64,000 bases of DNA from Sideroxydans lithotrophicus ES-1 (GTDB taxonomy: Bacteria; Pseudomonadota; Gammaproteobacteria; Burkholderiales; Gallionellaceae): NCBI RefSeq assembly GCF_000025705.1, contig NC_013959.1:1992001-2056000 (forward strand), written 5' to 3'. Shown in pieces: positions 9,787-20,568 of this stretch; positions within the stretch are counted from its first letter, which is position 1; each line of letters opens with the position of its first letter. The notes under the pieces were generated by a model. The model had not been told where the DNA came from, did no database searches, and worked only from the letters and a program-made list of their open reading frames with translations. The position numbers and the translations under genes were made by a program.

Positions 9787-10422
9787 ATGCAAGTTGAAAT
9801 ATGGTCTGACGTCATCTGCCCCTGGTGCTACATCGGCAAGCGCCACTTTGAACAGGCACTCGCCGGATTCGTACATGGGGACAAGGTGAACGTGATCTGG
9901 CGCAGCTTCGAACTCGACCCCGATGCACCGCACCAGCGTGAAGGCACGCTGCAAGAATACCTGGCGAAGAAATACCGTGTCAGCCTGGAAGAAGCCGCGG
10001 CGATGAACGAGCGCGTCACCTCGGTCGCAAAAGAAGCCGGACTGGAATATCGTCTGGCCGCCGCAAGGCCCGGCAATACCTTCGACGCACACCGCCTGCT
10101 GCACTTCGCCGCTTCGCGTCAGCTGGGCGACCGCGCCACCGAGCGCATCATGCACGCATATTTTTCGGAATCCCTGCCCGTCGGGGATCGTGCGGCACTG
10201 GCGCATCTTGCACCGGAGTTCGGTATCGCAGAGACAGATGCCTTGGCATTGCTGGAAAGCAGCGAATATTCAGACAGGGTTCGGGCAGATGAAGCCCGTG
10301 CGGAAGAATTCGGCATCAAAGGTGTGCCGTTTTTCGTGATTGACGAGAAGATCGGCGTCTCGGGAGCGCAACCGGTGGATACCTTTACCAAAGTCCTGCA
10401 ACAGGCGACTCAGGCTGCTTAG
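9787..10422 (+). CDS. DsbA-family thiol oxidoreductase, FrnE-like
   Basis: 211 residues, no signal peptide, so cytoplasmic. Thioredoxin-fold protein with the CPWC redox motif at about residues 14-17 (DVICPWCYIGKRHF) and the cis-Pro region GVPFFVIDEK. This pattern is typical of FrnE/2-hydroxychromene-2-carboxylate isomerase-like proteins. The exact substrate is unknown. It converges with the substrate-binding pseudogene on the other strand, 15 bp away. Confidence 0.88.
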   Translation: MQVEIWSDVICPWCYIGKRHFEQALAGFVHGDKVNVIWRSFELDPDAPHQREGTLQEYLAKKYRVSLEEAAAMNERVTSVAKEAGLEYRLAAARPGNTFDAHRLLHFAASRQLGDRATERIMHAYFSESLPVGDRAALAHLAPEFGIAETDALALLESSEYSDRVRADEARAEEFGIKGVPFFVIDEKIGVSGAQPVDTFTKVLQQATQAA

Positions 10423-10437
10423 GCTTTACACTGTCGA

Positions 10438-12559
10438 TCAATGGGCGTTATCCCGTTTCCGCAACGTGCGCCACATCCAAACGCCGAACAGCAGCAACAA
10501 CAGACCACCCAGCCACATCGGCCACAGCACCGGCTGGTTCCATTCGCGCCGCATCCGGTCGCGAAGTCCGGCATCTACGCGCCAGTACTTGAGCTTGTTG
10601 AGCGCCATGATGTTGGATTTGACGTTGTGCAGCCACTGGTGCTGCAGCACATAGTTCTTGGGATGGTAGCCCCATAGCCAGGGCGAGTCGTGGCGCAGGA
10701 TCTCGACCATCTTGTCGATGATCGCCTGCCGAGCCGGACCGTTGTCCATGTTCTTCATCTGGCCGAACAGGCGGTCAAATTCGGGGTTGCTGTAGTTGCT
10801 CGCATTCTCGCCGCCGAACTTTACCTTGCCTTCGGATCCATGCAGCAGGAAGAAGAAATTCTCCGGGTCGGGATAGTCGGCGTTCCAGCCGTAGTAGAAC
10901 ATCTGTGCATCGCCGTGGCGTATCTTGTCCTGAAAGCGGTTGTAGTCCGTGCTGCGCACGTCGAGCTGGATGCCAAGCTTGTCGAATTGCTTGCGTATCC
11001 AGTCCAGACGCGACTTGTCGCCGACCACCAGCAGCGGTGGTGTCGAGGTGGATCACCAGCGGCTGGTGGGTTTGTGCATCCACCCCGCCGGGATAGCCCG
11101 CTTCGGCCAGAAGATGCTGCGCTTCCGAAACAGGCTTGCGTTTGGGGGCGCCGTCCACCCAGTCGTAAACATATGGGTTGATGCCGGCTTTGCCGTCACG
11201 GTAACCGAAGATACCAGGTGGCAACGGCGACTGCGCCGGAATGCCACGGCCGTTGGCGAAGATGGAAACGAACTCCTCGAAGTCCACCACGATGGAAATC
11301 GCCTGGCGTAGCTTGCGCGCTCGTTCCCCGCTGCCGCCCACCACTGGATCGAGCCAGTTGAAGCCAGTGTAGAACGTCGAGGTCGCGACCGATGTTGAAA
11401 GAGTGATGCCTTTATCTTTCATTGCATCGCTGACATTGGTTTCGCCGCTGACGCTGATCCGCACCGCCTGGTCGAAACTGTCCGAGCTGATGCCGGAAGC
11501 ATCGTAATAGCCCTGCAGGAATTTGTTCCAGTAGGGGATGGTTTCCTTTTCCAGCGAGAACACGATCTTGTCGATCAACGGCAACCGCTTGCCTGCGTCT
11601 GCCAGCAGGCCAGCCTGGGCATCGCCCGGTTCGCCCTCCACCGGATAGGTCTCGCTGTCGTAATACGGATTGCGCGTAAGCACCATGCGCCGGTTCGGAT
11701 CGTTTTCCGACAGGTAATAAGGACCGCTGCCGACCGGCCACCAGTCCAGTGAAAAGTTGCGCTCCTTCATGCCCGGCAGTGCGTAGAAGCGTTCTGCTTC
11801 CTGCGGCATGGGCGCGAAGAACGGCATCGCCAGCCAATAAGCGAACTGCGGGTATTTGCCTTTGATGATGATGCGATAGGTCGTCGCGTCCACCACTTGC
11901 ACGCCCGGCAGCGAATACTGGTTCAGGTCGAGGTATGCATCCGGGTGCGCGGCCGCCGCTGCCTGCAGTTTTTGCGCATACTCCTTGAGGCCGACGATGT
12001 ACTGGGTCATCACGCCGGCGATCGGCGTATGCAATAGCGGGTGCACGAGTCGTTTGATCTGGTACGCGTAATCCGCCGCCGTGACCACGCGCGTGCCGGT
12101 CTTCGGAAAATCGCCCATGGCATGGATATGCGCCATGTCGTCGACCGACAGCTTGTGGTTTTCCGGGGCGAAGGCCGGATGCGGCTGGTAGCGCATGCCG
12201 GGTTTGATGTGTATCTCGTACACGCTGTAGGCGATGCTGCCTGGCACAGCATCCTTGGGCAGGACATGGTGGTTCTTGTCCTGGTAAGTAATGGTTGGCA
12301 TAGCACTTGCAGCCAGCGGCACCAGTTGATACGGCCGCTTCAGGTAGTGGTACTGCAGCGGCGGCGCATAAACGAGCGCCAGAAACTCATACTCGTTTTC
12401 GCTGTAGGCCTGTGCCGGGTCAAGATGCTTGGGCCGTTCGGTGAATGCGGTATAAAAAACGGATCTGCCGTCGTCCGAAGCCGGATAGGGATTGTTCCAG
12501 AGACCACCGTCGCATGCGGCAAGCAACAGACATAACAGGGCGGTAAGCAGGGATTTCAT
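10438..12559 (-). pseudogene. Peptide ABC transporter substrate-binding lipoprotein, frameshifted
   Basis: An extracytoplasmic solute-binding protein (SBP family 5) split by one frameshift. The start at 12559 gives a lipoprotein signal with lipobox LLAAC. The first frame runs to about base 11035, through ERPKHLDPAQAYSENE and NWLDPVVGGSGERARKLRQA. Family-typical sequence then continues in another frame (GDKSRLDWIRKQFDKLGIQL, then YYGWNADYPDPENFFFLLHG). The junction lies in a CCACCGCTGCTGGTGG tract; one extra base or two missing bases explain it. Total length fits about 707 codons. A C-terminal helix (WLGGLLLLLFGVWMW) is unusual for an SBP. Probably the partner of yejBEF. A sequencing error cannot be excluded. 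Confidence 0.8.
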
Positions 12560-12637
12560 GGCGCAAGAGTTTAGCCGAAAGACAGCGCTTCGCGGTAAGA
12601 TTGCTCCACTATCCAACGATAACTTCCGGAAACCACA

Positions 12638-13690
12638 ATGAACCAAGAATGGCAGACATTCCTGACGACGCAAGGTGCGCAGATACATGACGGCGTGGTG
12701 CAGCATTTCGGCGACGCCCCGGCAGAACGCGTGGCCGCGCGCGACAACACCATGCTGTGCGACCTGTCGCAGTTCGGCACCATCCGGGTTCATGGCGAAG
12801 AAGCGCAAAATTTCCTGCAGAACCTGCTCAGCAGTGATGTGAACGCCGTCACGCCAGCAGCGGCACAATTCAGCAGCTTCAACACCGCGAAGGGACGCGT
12901 GCTGGCGACCTTCCTGATCTGGCGGGGAGGTAACGATCACTTCCTGCAATTGCCGCGCGAACTGGTGGCGCCCATCCAGAAGAAGCTCTCGATGTACGTG
13001 TTGCGAACAAAGGCAAAAGTCGAGAACGCTGGTGATGCCTTCGTTTCGCTGGGACTTTCCGGGCCGAACGCCAACGCATTGGTGAAAGAGCTGGTCGGTC
13101 CTCCCCCCGAAGTTGTAATGGCTGTGGCTTCAACCGCTCATTTCGATACACAGCAGTCTCATTTCACTGTCATCCGGTTGGGTGAGCAGCGCTTCCAGAT
13201 CAATGTCGCACCCGGCCACGCAGCTGACTTGTGGAAGAAGCTGAGCGGTGCGGCACGCCCGGTCGGCTCGCCCTGCTGGGACTGGCTCAACATCCGTGCC
13301 GGCATCCCGGTCATCCTGCCGCAGACCCAGGAAGCATTCGTGCCGCAAATGACCAATCTCGACCTCATCGGCGCAGTGAATTTCAAGAAAGGCTGCTATC
13401 CCGGACAGGAGATCGTGGCGCGCATGCAGTATCTCGGCAAAAACAAGCGCCGCATGTACCTGGCGCATGTGTTCAGCGACGCGCTGCCGCAACCGGGCGA
13501 TGAACTGTTCAGTACCGAAATGGAAGGCCAGGCTTGCGGCACAGTGGTCAATGCGCAAACCGCGCCGGGCGGAGGATACGATCTGCTGGCCGTGGTGCAG
13601 ATCGCCAGCCACGATGCCTATCCGGTGCACCTCGGCGCCCTCACCGGTGCGCGTTTGCAGTTCGAACCGCTGCCTTACCCATTGCCGTGA
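12638..13690 (+). CDS. ygfZ: YgfZ-like folate-binding Fe-S assembly/repair protein
   Basis: 350-residue cytoplasmic protein of the GcvT-like family. The diagnostic YgfZ motif KGCYPGQEIVARMQYLGK is present with its conserved Cys. The N-terminal part (LCDLSQFGTIRVHGEEAQNFLQNLLSSDV) matches folate-binding aminomethyltransferase-like domains. YgfZ supports folate-dependent maintenance of Fe-S enzymes and affects tRNA methylthiolation in E. coli. Divergent from the SBP gene. The stop overlaps the GTG of the next gene (GTGA). Confidence 0.93.
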   Translation: MNQEWQTFLTTQGAQIHDGVVQHFGDAPAERVAARDNTMLCDLSQFGTIRVHGEEAQNFLQNLLSSDVNAVTPAAAQFSSFNTAKGRVLATFLIWRGGNDHFLQLPRELVAPIQKKLSMYVLRTKAKVENAGDAFVSLGLSGPNANALVKELVGPPPEVVMAVASTAHFDTQQSHFTVIRLGEQRFQINVAPGHAADLWKKLSGAARPVGSPCWDWLNIRAGIPVILPQTQEAFVPQMTNLDLIGAVNFKKGCYPGQEIVARMQYLGKNKRRMYLAHVFSDALPQPGDELFSTEMEGQACGTVVNAQTAPGGGYDLLAVVQIASHDAYPVHLGALTGARLQFEPLPYPLP

Positions 13691-14355
13691 ACCTGCCTGC
13701 GCAACTGTTCGCAAACGACTGGTTGTGGCTGGCTAATTTCGTATTCGGTTTTTTGCTGTATCGCGCCGTGCGTGAGGCATCTTGGCGCAACTTGCTGGAT
13801 AACAGCATCATGGTGCATGCACTGACAGGCCTGCTGTTTGGCGCCTTCGTTTTCTGGCAATTCAACGCCGGCATCCGCCCTGGCTTCAACTTCCACATCC
13901 TGGGATCGACATTGTTCCTGCTGATGTTCGGCTGGCAGGTCGCCACTGTCTCGATCACGCTGGTGATGCTCGCCACCTGGCTGCGTACAGACATGGCGCT
14001 TGTCACCCTCGGCATCAACGGCCTGCTTATGATCGCCATCCCCGTGCTGTTCAGCGATTGGCTGCTGCGCTTCAGCAAACGCCACCTGCCGAAGAACCTG
14101 TTCCTGTTCGTGTTATGGAACGGATTCTTCTGCAGCATGCTGTCCATCGTGCTGAACGTATTGGTGACCACACTGTTGCTGCTGCTGTTGAGCCGCTATA
14201 GCTGGGAGCAGATACAGCATTATTACCTCGTTGCCACCCCCATCCTCATGCTCACCGAGGGTTTCGTCACCGGCATGCTGATCACTGCCTTCACCGTGTT
14301 CCAGCCGCAGGCAGTGCTGAATTTCAGCGACGCAGAATATCTAGAGGGGAAGTAG
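13687..14355 (+). CDS. Membrane protein, probably CbiM-like ECF permease family
   Basis: 222 residues, six or so hydrophobic segments (LANFVFGFLLYRAV, LTGLLFGAFVFWQF, LGSTLFLLMFGWQVATV, LVTLGINGLLMIAIPV, SIVLNVLVTTLLLLLL, PILMLTEGFVTGML). The GTG start overlaps the ygfZ stop by 4 bp, and a longer upstream frame inside ygfZ was rejected. The pattern ending in MLTEGFVTGMLIT resembles betaproteobacterial CbiM-like energy-coupling permeases, but no partner ATPase is nearby, so the transport role is uncertain. It overlaps the GNAT gene tail-to-tail by 15 bp. Confidence 0.7.
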   Translation: MNLPAQLFANDWLWLANFVFGFLLYRAVREASWRNLLDNSIMVHALTGLLFGAFVFWQFNAGIRPGFNFHILGSTLFLLMFGWQVATVSITLVMLATWLRTDMALVTLGINGLLMIAIPVLFSDWLLRFSKRHLPKNLFLFVLWNGFFCSMLSIVLNVLVTTLLLLLLSRYSWEQIQHYYLVATPILMLTEGFVTGMLITAFTVFQPQAVLNFSDAEYLEGK

Positions 14356-14778
14356 TTTCAATTTCATCTTCTTGTGCGGCAATCCGGCATCCATGAATTC
14401 CTTGCCGTGCTCGACAAAATCGAAATTGCGATAGAACGGAATAGCGAAGGTCTGTGCGTCTACATCCACCTGTTTATAGCCGCGCGCACGCGCCTCGTCG
14501 AGCAGCGCTTCCATGATCGCCGTGCCTACCTTCTGCCTGCGCCATTGAGGCAACACCGCGATGCGTCCGATGTGCCCGTTCGGCTGGATGCGTCCGCACC
14601 CGATGGCGTCGCCATTCAGGCTCAATGCCAAGGCATGGCGGCACTCCTCGTCCTTGCCGTCCCATTCCAGCTCTGCCGGAACGTTCTGCTCACGCATGAA
14701 CACCGCCTCGCGTATGGCACGCAGCAACGGTTCTCCGTCATGCCAGCAAACCAGGCTGACCGTGAAAGGTGTAGTCAT
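14341..14778 (-). CDS. GNAT-family N-acetyltransferase
   Basis: 145-residue cytoplasmic acetyltransferase. The acetyl-CoA binding segment IGRIAVLPQWRRQKVGTAIM (motif A, Q/RxxGxG/A as RRQKVG) is clear, as is the later YKQVDVDAQTFAIPFYRNFDF motif typical of ElaA/YjcF-like GNATs. The start at 14778 has GGGAG upstream. The substrate is not inferable from the sequence. Its 3' end overlaps the opposite-strand CbiM-like gene. Confidence 0.88.
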   Translation of the reverse strand: MTTPFTVSLVCWHDGEPLLRAIREAVFMREQNVPAELEWDGKDEECRHALALSLNGDAIGCGRIQPNGHIGRIAVLPQWRRQKVGTAIMEALLDEARARGYKQVDVDAQTFAIPFYRNFDFVEHGKEFMDAGLPHKKMKLKLLPL

Positions 14779-14842
14779 AACTCGTCTCCCGGCTTCCCCC
14801 TTCATCCTTGCGGGGAAAAGCCTTGTTGTTATCAGGACTGCC

Positions 14843-15900
<1,058 letters not shown>

Positions 15901-15915
15901 TCACGGTACTTCCTC

Positions 15916-16596
15916 ATGCGATCACCCATGGCCAGCACCATAAACCAATCGCAGATCACGCATGGCCGCGCGCAAACACGCGGAGAAGAGATCGCCAACA
16001 GCATCAGCCATGGAGCGGGATTGATCGCATCCATCGTGGCGGCGCCGTTCATCGTCCTGCATGCAGTAGAAAGCAGACAAGCCGGATACATCGTTGGCGT
16101 GAGCATCTTCGCCGCCACCATGATCGTGCTTTATCTGTCCTCCACCCTCTACCACTCGTTCCCTCCCGGCAGGCTCAAGCACATCTTTCGCATCATCGAC
16201 CATTCCGCTGTCTATCTGCTCATCGCAGGCACCTACACACCGTTCACACTGGGCGTGCTGTACGGTGCATGGGGCTGGACACTGCTGGCATTGATCTGGG
16301 GATTCGCGCTGACCGGGGTGGCATTGAAGATGCTGCGGCGCATGACCCACCCCATCATCTCCACGATCCTTTACCTGCTGATGGGTTGGCTCATCATCAT
16401 CGCTGCAGATCCGCTATTTACAAGGCTGCCCCTCTCCGGCATTTCCTGGCTGGTCGCCGGCGGTCTGGCTTACACGGCAGGCACGATTTTCTTCGTCGCC
16501 GATTCACGCCTGCGCTTTGCCCACTTCATCTGGCACTTGTTCGTGATCACGGGCACCACCTGCCATTATTTCGCAGCGTACTGGTACGCGGCCTGA
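15916..16596 (+). CDS. Hemolysin III / TrhA family membrane protein
   Basis: 226 residues with seven predicted membrane helices and the conserved PAQR-type His positions (ANSISHGAG, SSTLYHSFPPG, IIDHSAVYLLIAGTYTPF, FAHFIWHLFVITGTTCH). Members such as E. coli TrhA/YqfA are linked to membrane-lipid homeostasis; hemolysis is not established for most. The start could be this ATG or the one at 15928; neither has a strong ribosome site. Confidence 0.92.
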   Translation: MRSPMASTINQSQITHGRAQTRGEEIANSISHGAGLIASIVAAPFIVLHAVESRQAGYIVGVSIFAATMIVLYLSSTLYHSFPPGRLKHIFRIIDHSAVYLLIAGTYTPFTLGVLYGAWGWTLLALIWGFALTGVALKMLRRMTHPIISTILYLLMGWLIIIAADPLFTRLPLSGISWLVAGGLAYTAGTIFFVADSRLRFAHFIWHLFVITGTTCHYFAAYWYAA

Positions 16597-16667
16597 ACAA
16601 GCTCCAACTTGCTCTTGCCTAACTGCCCGATTTTGACAACAATGGCGGCCAGTAACCGGAGCCATAG

Positions 16668-17123
16668 ATGCCAAAACAAGCTGTAGCCGATTTCACCCTG
16701 CCCGCCACTGGCGGTGCTGAATTCACGCTCCACCCCATCCGCAGCAAATCCTTGGTGATCTATTTCTATCCCAAGGACAATACGCCGGGCTGCACCACCG
16801 AAGCGCAACAATTTCGCGACCTGTATGCGGAATTCCGGACAGCGGGTAGCGAGATCGTCGGCATCTCGCGCGACAGCATCAGGTCGCATGAGAATTTCAA
16901 AACCAAATTCACCTTGCCGTTTGCGCTGCTCGCAGATGAAGATGAAGCGGCATGCAACCTGTTCGGGGTGATGAAGCAGAAAATGATGTACGGCAAACAG
17001 GTGCGCGGCATCGAACGCAGCACCTTCGTGCTTGACTCGAAAGGCATCATCCGCAAGGAATGGCGCGGTCTCAAGGCGGACGGCCACGCTCAGGAAGTAC
17101 TCGACTTTGTTCAAACTATGTAA
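16668..17123 (+). CDS. bcp: Thioredoxin-dependent peroxiredoxin (BCP/PrxQ)
   Basis: 151-residue cytoplasmic thiol peroxidase that reduces H2O2 and organic hydroperoxides. Peroxidatic Cys42 sits in YPKDNTPGCTTEA. The usual resolving Cys five residues later is replaced (TTEAQQF), leaving only Cys96 (EAACNLFG) as possible resolver, as in some 1-Cys-like BCPs. GKQVRGIERSTFVLD is family-typical. Ends 8 bp before the phoH-like gene. Confidence 0.94.
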   Translation: MPKQAVADFTLPATGGAEFTLHPIRSKSLVIYFYPKDNTPGCTTEAQQFRDLYAEFRTAGSEIVGISRDSIRSHENFKTKFTLPFALLADEDEAACNLFGVMKQKMMYGKQVRGIERSTFVLDSKGIIRKEWRGLKADGHAQEVLDFVQTM

Positions 17124-17131
17124 AGGACGAC

Positions 17132-18544
17132 ATGAACGCACGTAAAGCAACGACGGACAAAGACACCAAACTATTCGTGCTGGACACCAACGTGCTGATG
17201 CATGACCCGACCAGCCTGTTCCGTTTCGAGGAACACGACGTCTATTTGCCAATGTTCGTGCTGGAGGAGCTGGACAACAACAAAAAGGGCATGACCGAAG
17301 TTGCCCGCAATGCCCGTCAGGCCAGCCGCTTCGTCGACAATCTGATCAGCGAAAGCGAAGCCCAGATCGAGGAAGGCGTGCCGCTGAGTGCCCTGGGTAA
17401 CAAGAACTCGACCGGCAGGCTGTTCCTGCAGACCGAGTTCATCACCAGCCATCTGCCGGAAAATCTGGCCAGCGGCAAAGCCGACAATGCCATCCTCGGG
17501 GTGGTCGCCTATCTGCATAAGACGTTCCCGAAACGCCAGGTCGCGCTGGTCAGTAAAGACATCAACATGCGCATCAAGGCGCGCGCGCTTGGCCTGTCGG
17601 CACAGGATTACTTCAACGACAAGGTGCTGGAAGACACCGACTTGCTCTACACCGGCGTGCGCGAATTACATCCGGATTTCTGGGAGAAGAACGGCAAGGA
17701 TATGGTATCCGGCACCCAGGGTGCCCACACCTTCTACAACATCAAAGGCCCCGATTGCCGCGACCTGCTGGTGAACGAGTTCGTGTATCAGGACGATGCG
17801 AACAATCCTTTCTTTGCCGTGGTCGCGGCACAGGAGGACAACAGCGCAACGCTGCGCACACTCACCGACTATACCCACAGCAAGAATGCCATCTGGGGCA
17901 TCACCGCGCGCAACCGCGAGCAGAACTTCGTGCTCAACCTGCTGATGAATCCCGAGATCGATTTCGTCACGCTGCTGGGCCAGGCCGGTACCGGCAAGAC
18001 CCTGCTCACGCTGGCTGCCGGCTTGATGCAGACGCTGGAGCACAAGCTCTATTCCGAGATCATCATGACGCGCGTCACCGTATCGGTAGGCGAAGACATC
18101 GGCTTCCTGCCGGGAACCGAAGAAGAAAAGATGTCGCCATGGATGGGAGCGCTGGACGACAACCTCGACGTGCTGAACAAGTCCGACGAAGAAGGCGGCG
18201 AATGGGGACGCGCCGCGACGCGCGACCTGATCCGCTCACGCATCAAGATCAAGTCGCTCAACTTCATGCGTGGCCGCACCTTCCTCAACAAGTACCTGAT
18301 CATCGACGAGGCGCAGAACCTGACGCCCAAGCAGATGAAGACACTGATCACCCGTGCCGGCCCCGGTACCAAGGTGGTATGCATGGGCAACATCGCACAG
18401 ATCGATACGCCCTACCTCACCGAAGGCAGCTCCGGCCTGACTTACGTGGTGGATCGATTCAAGGGCTGGGCGCATAGCGGCCACGTCACGCTGCAACGCG
18501 GCGAGCGTTCGCGTCTGGCGGATCACGCGGGCGAAGTGCTGTGA
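17132..18544 (+). CDS. PIN-domain plus PhoH ATPase protein
   Basis: 470 residues. The N-terminal PIN nuclease domain (FVLDTNVLMHDP, FVLEELDNNKKG, then VALVSKDINMRIKA near 145) is followed by a PhoH-type ATPase with Walker A GQAGTGKTLLTLAAG, Walker B YLIIDEAQNLTPKQMKTLI and the C-terminal [15 protein letters not shown]. Such PIN-PhoH fusions are thought to act in RNA metabolism, combining helicase and RNase activities. AAAGGACG precedes the ATG at 17132. The stop overlaps the next gene's GTG (GTGA). Confidence 0.93.
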   Translation: MNARKATTDKDTKLFVLDTNVLMHDPTSLFRFEEHDVYLPMFVLEELDNNKKGMTEVARNARQASRFVDNLISESEAQIEEGVPLSALGNKNSTGRLFLQTEFITSHLPENLASGKADNAILGVVAYLHKTFPKRQVALVSKDINMRIKARALGLSAQDYFNDKVLEDTDLLYTGVRELHPDFWEKNGKDMVSGTQGAHTFYNIKGPDCRDLLVNEFVYQDDANNPFFAVVAAQEDNSATLRTLTDYTHSKNAIWGITARNREQNFVLNLLMNPEIDFVTLLGQAGTGKTLLTLAAGLMQTLEHKLYSEIIMTRVTVSVGEDIGFLPGTEEEKMSPWMGALDDNLDVLNKSDEEGGEWGRAATRDLIRSRIKIKSLNFMRGRTFLNKYLIIDEAQNLTPKQMKTLITRAGPGTKVVCMGNIAQIDTPYLTEGSSGLTYVVDRFKGWAHSGHVTLQRGERSRLADHAGEVL

Positions 18545-19149
18545 AACTGATCGGTTCGACCACCAGCCCCTACGTGCGCAAGGCGCGCCTGGTGCTGCTG
18601 GAGAAGAACATCCCGCACACGTTCGTGATCGACCCGCCCAGCGAGCCAAACAGCCAGGTCACACGGTTCAATCCACTGGGACGCATCCCCGCATTGATCC
18701 TCGACGACGGCAGCTGCATATTCGATTCCACCGTGATTGCCGAATATGCCGACACACTCAACGACACCCCCATCCTGATCCCGCGCGGCGATGCATTGGC
18801 GCGGATGCGCGTCCGGCGCGGCGAGGCACTGGCGGACGGCATCATGGATTCCGCCATCGTCGTGCGCATGGAGCGCATCCGTCCGGCTGAGAAACAGGAA
18901 CAGGGCAACATCGACCTGCACAACGGTGCCATCGCCCGTGCGCTGGAACATATCTCGGCCCAGCTCGGACAACGCGAATGGTGCGAAGGCAATGGCATCT
19001 CGCTGGCCGACCTTGCACTGGTGAGCGCACTGGCCTATCTCGACCTGCGCCAACCCGAACGCGACTGGCGTAGCGCACATCCGAACCTGGCAGCGTGGTT
19101 CGACCGGCTCCGCACGCGACCCAGCGTGCAAACCGCACTGGCAGGCTGA
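18541..19149 (+). CDS. Glutathione S-transferase family protein
   Basis: 202-residue cytosolic protein with a thioredoxin-fold N-terminal half ([22 protein letters not shown], cis-Pro in [11 protein letters not shown], and glutathione-binding [11 protein letters not shown]) and an all-helical C-terminal half ([19 protein letters not shown]). Similar to the YibF group. GTG start overlaps the phoH-like stop by 4 bp, so co-translation is likely. Substrate unknown. Confidence 0.92.
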   Translation: MKLIGSTTSPYVRKARLVLLEKNIPHTFVIDPPSEPNSQVTRFNPLGRIPALILDDGSCIFDSTVIAEYADTLNDTPILIPRGDALARMRVRRGEALADGIMDSAIVVRMERIRPAEKQEQGNIDLHNGAIARALEHISAQLGQREWCEGNGISLADLALVSALAYLDLRQPERDWRSAHPNLAAWFDRLRTRPSVQTALAG

Positions 19150-19151
19150 TC

Positions 19152-19544
19152 ATGGACAACCACGAGAAAACCGAAGATGAATGGCGCGAAGAGCTGACCC
19201 CGGAGCAATACGAGGTCTGTCGCGAATGCGGAACCGAACCAGCCTTCACCGGCGAATACTGGGATTGTCATGACATCGGCGTCTACCGCTGCGTCTGCTG
19301 CGGTCAGCCGCTATTCGATTCGGAAACAAAATACGAATCTGGCACAGGCTGGCCAAGCTTTTGGCAGCCGATCAGCGAAGACGCGGTAGAATACCGGGAG
19401 GACGATCCGACCGGCATGGACCGCATCGAGGTTTGCTGTGCATCCTGCGATGCCCATCTCGGCCACGTATTTGAAGACGGCCCCGATCCGACCGGCCTGC
19501 GTTATTGCATCAATTCGGCGTCGCTTGCGCTGGATAGAAAATAA
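19152..19544 (+). CDS. msrB: Peptide-methionine (R)-S-oxide reductase
   Basis: 130-residue repair enzyme that reduces methionine-R-sulfoxide in proteins. Catalytic Cys lies in RYCINSASL. Zinc-binding CxxC pairs are CVCCGQPLF and [24 protein letters not shown] is diagnostic. ATG at 19152, 2 bp after the gst stop, so in one operon with bcp, phoH-like and gst, a set suggestive of oxidative-damage defence. An upstream in-frame extension inside gst was rejected. Confidence 0.96.
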   Translation: MDNHEKTEDEWREELTPEQYEVCRECGTEPAFTGEYWDCHDIGVYRCVCCGQPLFDSETKYESGTGWPSFWQPISEDAVEYREDDPTGMDRIEVCCASCDAHLGHVFEDGPDPTGLRYCINSASLALDRK

Positions 19545-19591
19545 TAATGAACATCGTAGCCCGCAGCAGGGCTTGAAACGAGTGAGTCTCC

Positions 19592-20137
19592 ATGAAATTA
19601 CTTTTTGACCTGTTCCCAGTCATACTGTTTTTTGTCACCTTCAAATTCGCCGGCGTATTCACAGCCACGGCTGCATCCATCCTGGCGACCTTTGCCCAGG
19701 TGGGCTGGGTCAAATACCGGCATGGCAAGGTCGATACCATGCTATGGGTCAGTCTTGGCATCATCACGGTTTTCGGCGGTGCAACACTGTTGCTGCACGA
19801 CGAAACATTCATCAAGTGGAAGCCGACCGTCTTGTATTGGGTCTTCTCCAGCGCCCTCCTGCTCTCGCCACTCCTGTTCAAGAAAAACCTGATGCGCACC
19901 ATGCTGCAGGACAAGCTGCCCCTGCCCGACTCTGCCTGGGCGAACCTCAATCTTGCCTGGGGCGCATTCTTTGCGGTACTTGGAGCGATAAACCTGTATG
20001 TCGCATTCAATTTTTCGACCAACATATGGGTCAATTTCAAACTGTTCGGCGTAACCGGGCTGATCTTCCTGTTCATCCTTGGGCAGGCAGCGATGCTGTC
20101 AAAATACGTCGAAGCGGACAAGAACAAAGATGAATAA
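19592..20137 (+). CDS. yciB: Inner-membrane septation-related protein YciB
   Basis: 181 residues with five predicted helices. [33 protein letters not shown] and [29 protein letters not shown] (key part [17 protein letters not shown]) are the hallmarks of the YciB/IspZ family. In E. coli it interacts with cell elongation and division proteins. A YciI gene follows, as in many beta- and gammaproteobacteria. Confidence 0.95.
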   Translation: MKLLFDLFPVILFFVTFKFAGVFTATAASILATFAQVGWVKYRHGKVDTMLWVSLGIITVFGGATLLLHDETFIKWKPTVLYWVFSSALLLSPLLFKKNLMRTMLQDKLPLPDSAWANLNLAWGAFFAVLGAINLYVAFNFSTNIWVNFKLFGVTGLIFLFILGQAAMLSKYVEADKNKDE

Positions 20138-20191
20138 CCAGATATTCATCTTCAATAAATAAGTCCGGAACAAATTCATAAGGAACTTTCC

Positions 20192-20494
20192 ATGCTTTAC
20201 GCCATCTTTGGTCAGGATGTCCCCGATAGCCTGGAAAAACGCCTGGCGGCACGACCGGCACACCTTGCGCGCTTGCAGACTTTGCAGGATGAAGGCCGTC
20301 TGTTGCTGGCCGGCCCCTTCCCCGCTGTGGATGCTGCCGATCCCGGATTGGCAGGTTTCACCGGCAGCCTCATCGTCGCGGAATTCGCCTCGCTCGAAGC
20401 TGCCGAATCATGGGCAGTTGCCGACCCGTACAAGGCCGCCGGAGTCTATATGCATGTCGCGGTCAGGCCTTTCAAGAAGGTCTTCCCGGGCTAG
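20192..20494 (+). CDS. yciI: YciI family protein
   Basis: 100-residue cytoplasmic alpha/beta-barrel dimer family. [25 protein letters not shown] and the conserved [10 protein letters not shown] segment with invariant His/Asp pair fit YciI. The enzymatic role is unproved. AAGGAAC lies upstream of the ATG. Follows yciB by 54 bp. Confidence 0.93.
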   Translation: MLYAIFGQDVPDSLEKRLAARPAHLARLQTLQDEGRLLLAGPFPAVDAADPGLAGFTGSLIVAEFASLEAAESWAVADPYKAAGVYMHVAVRPFKKVFPG

Positions 20495-20568
20495 GCATCA
20501 GGCATGCTATATTGCACCCTGGATAATTTTGAACACCATCCAAACTTCAACTCACAAAGGAAAGAAAC

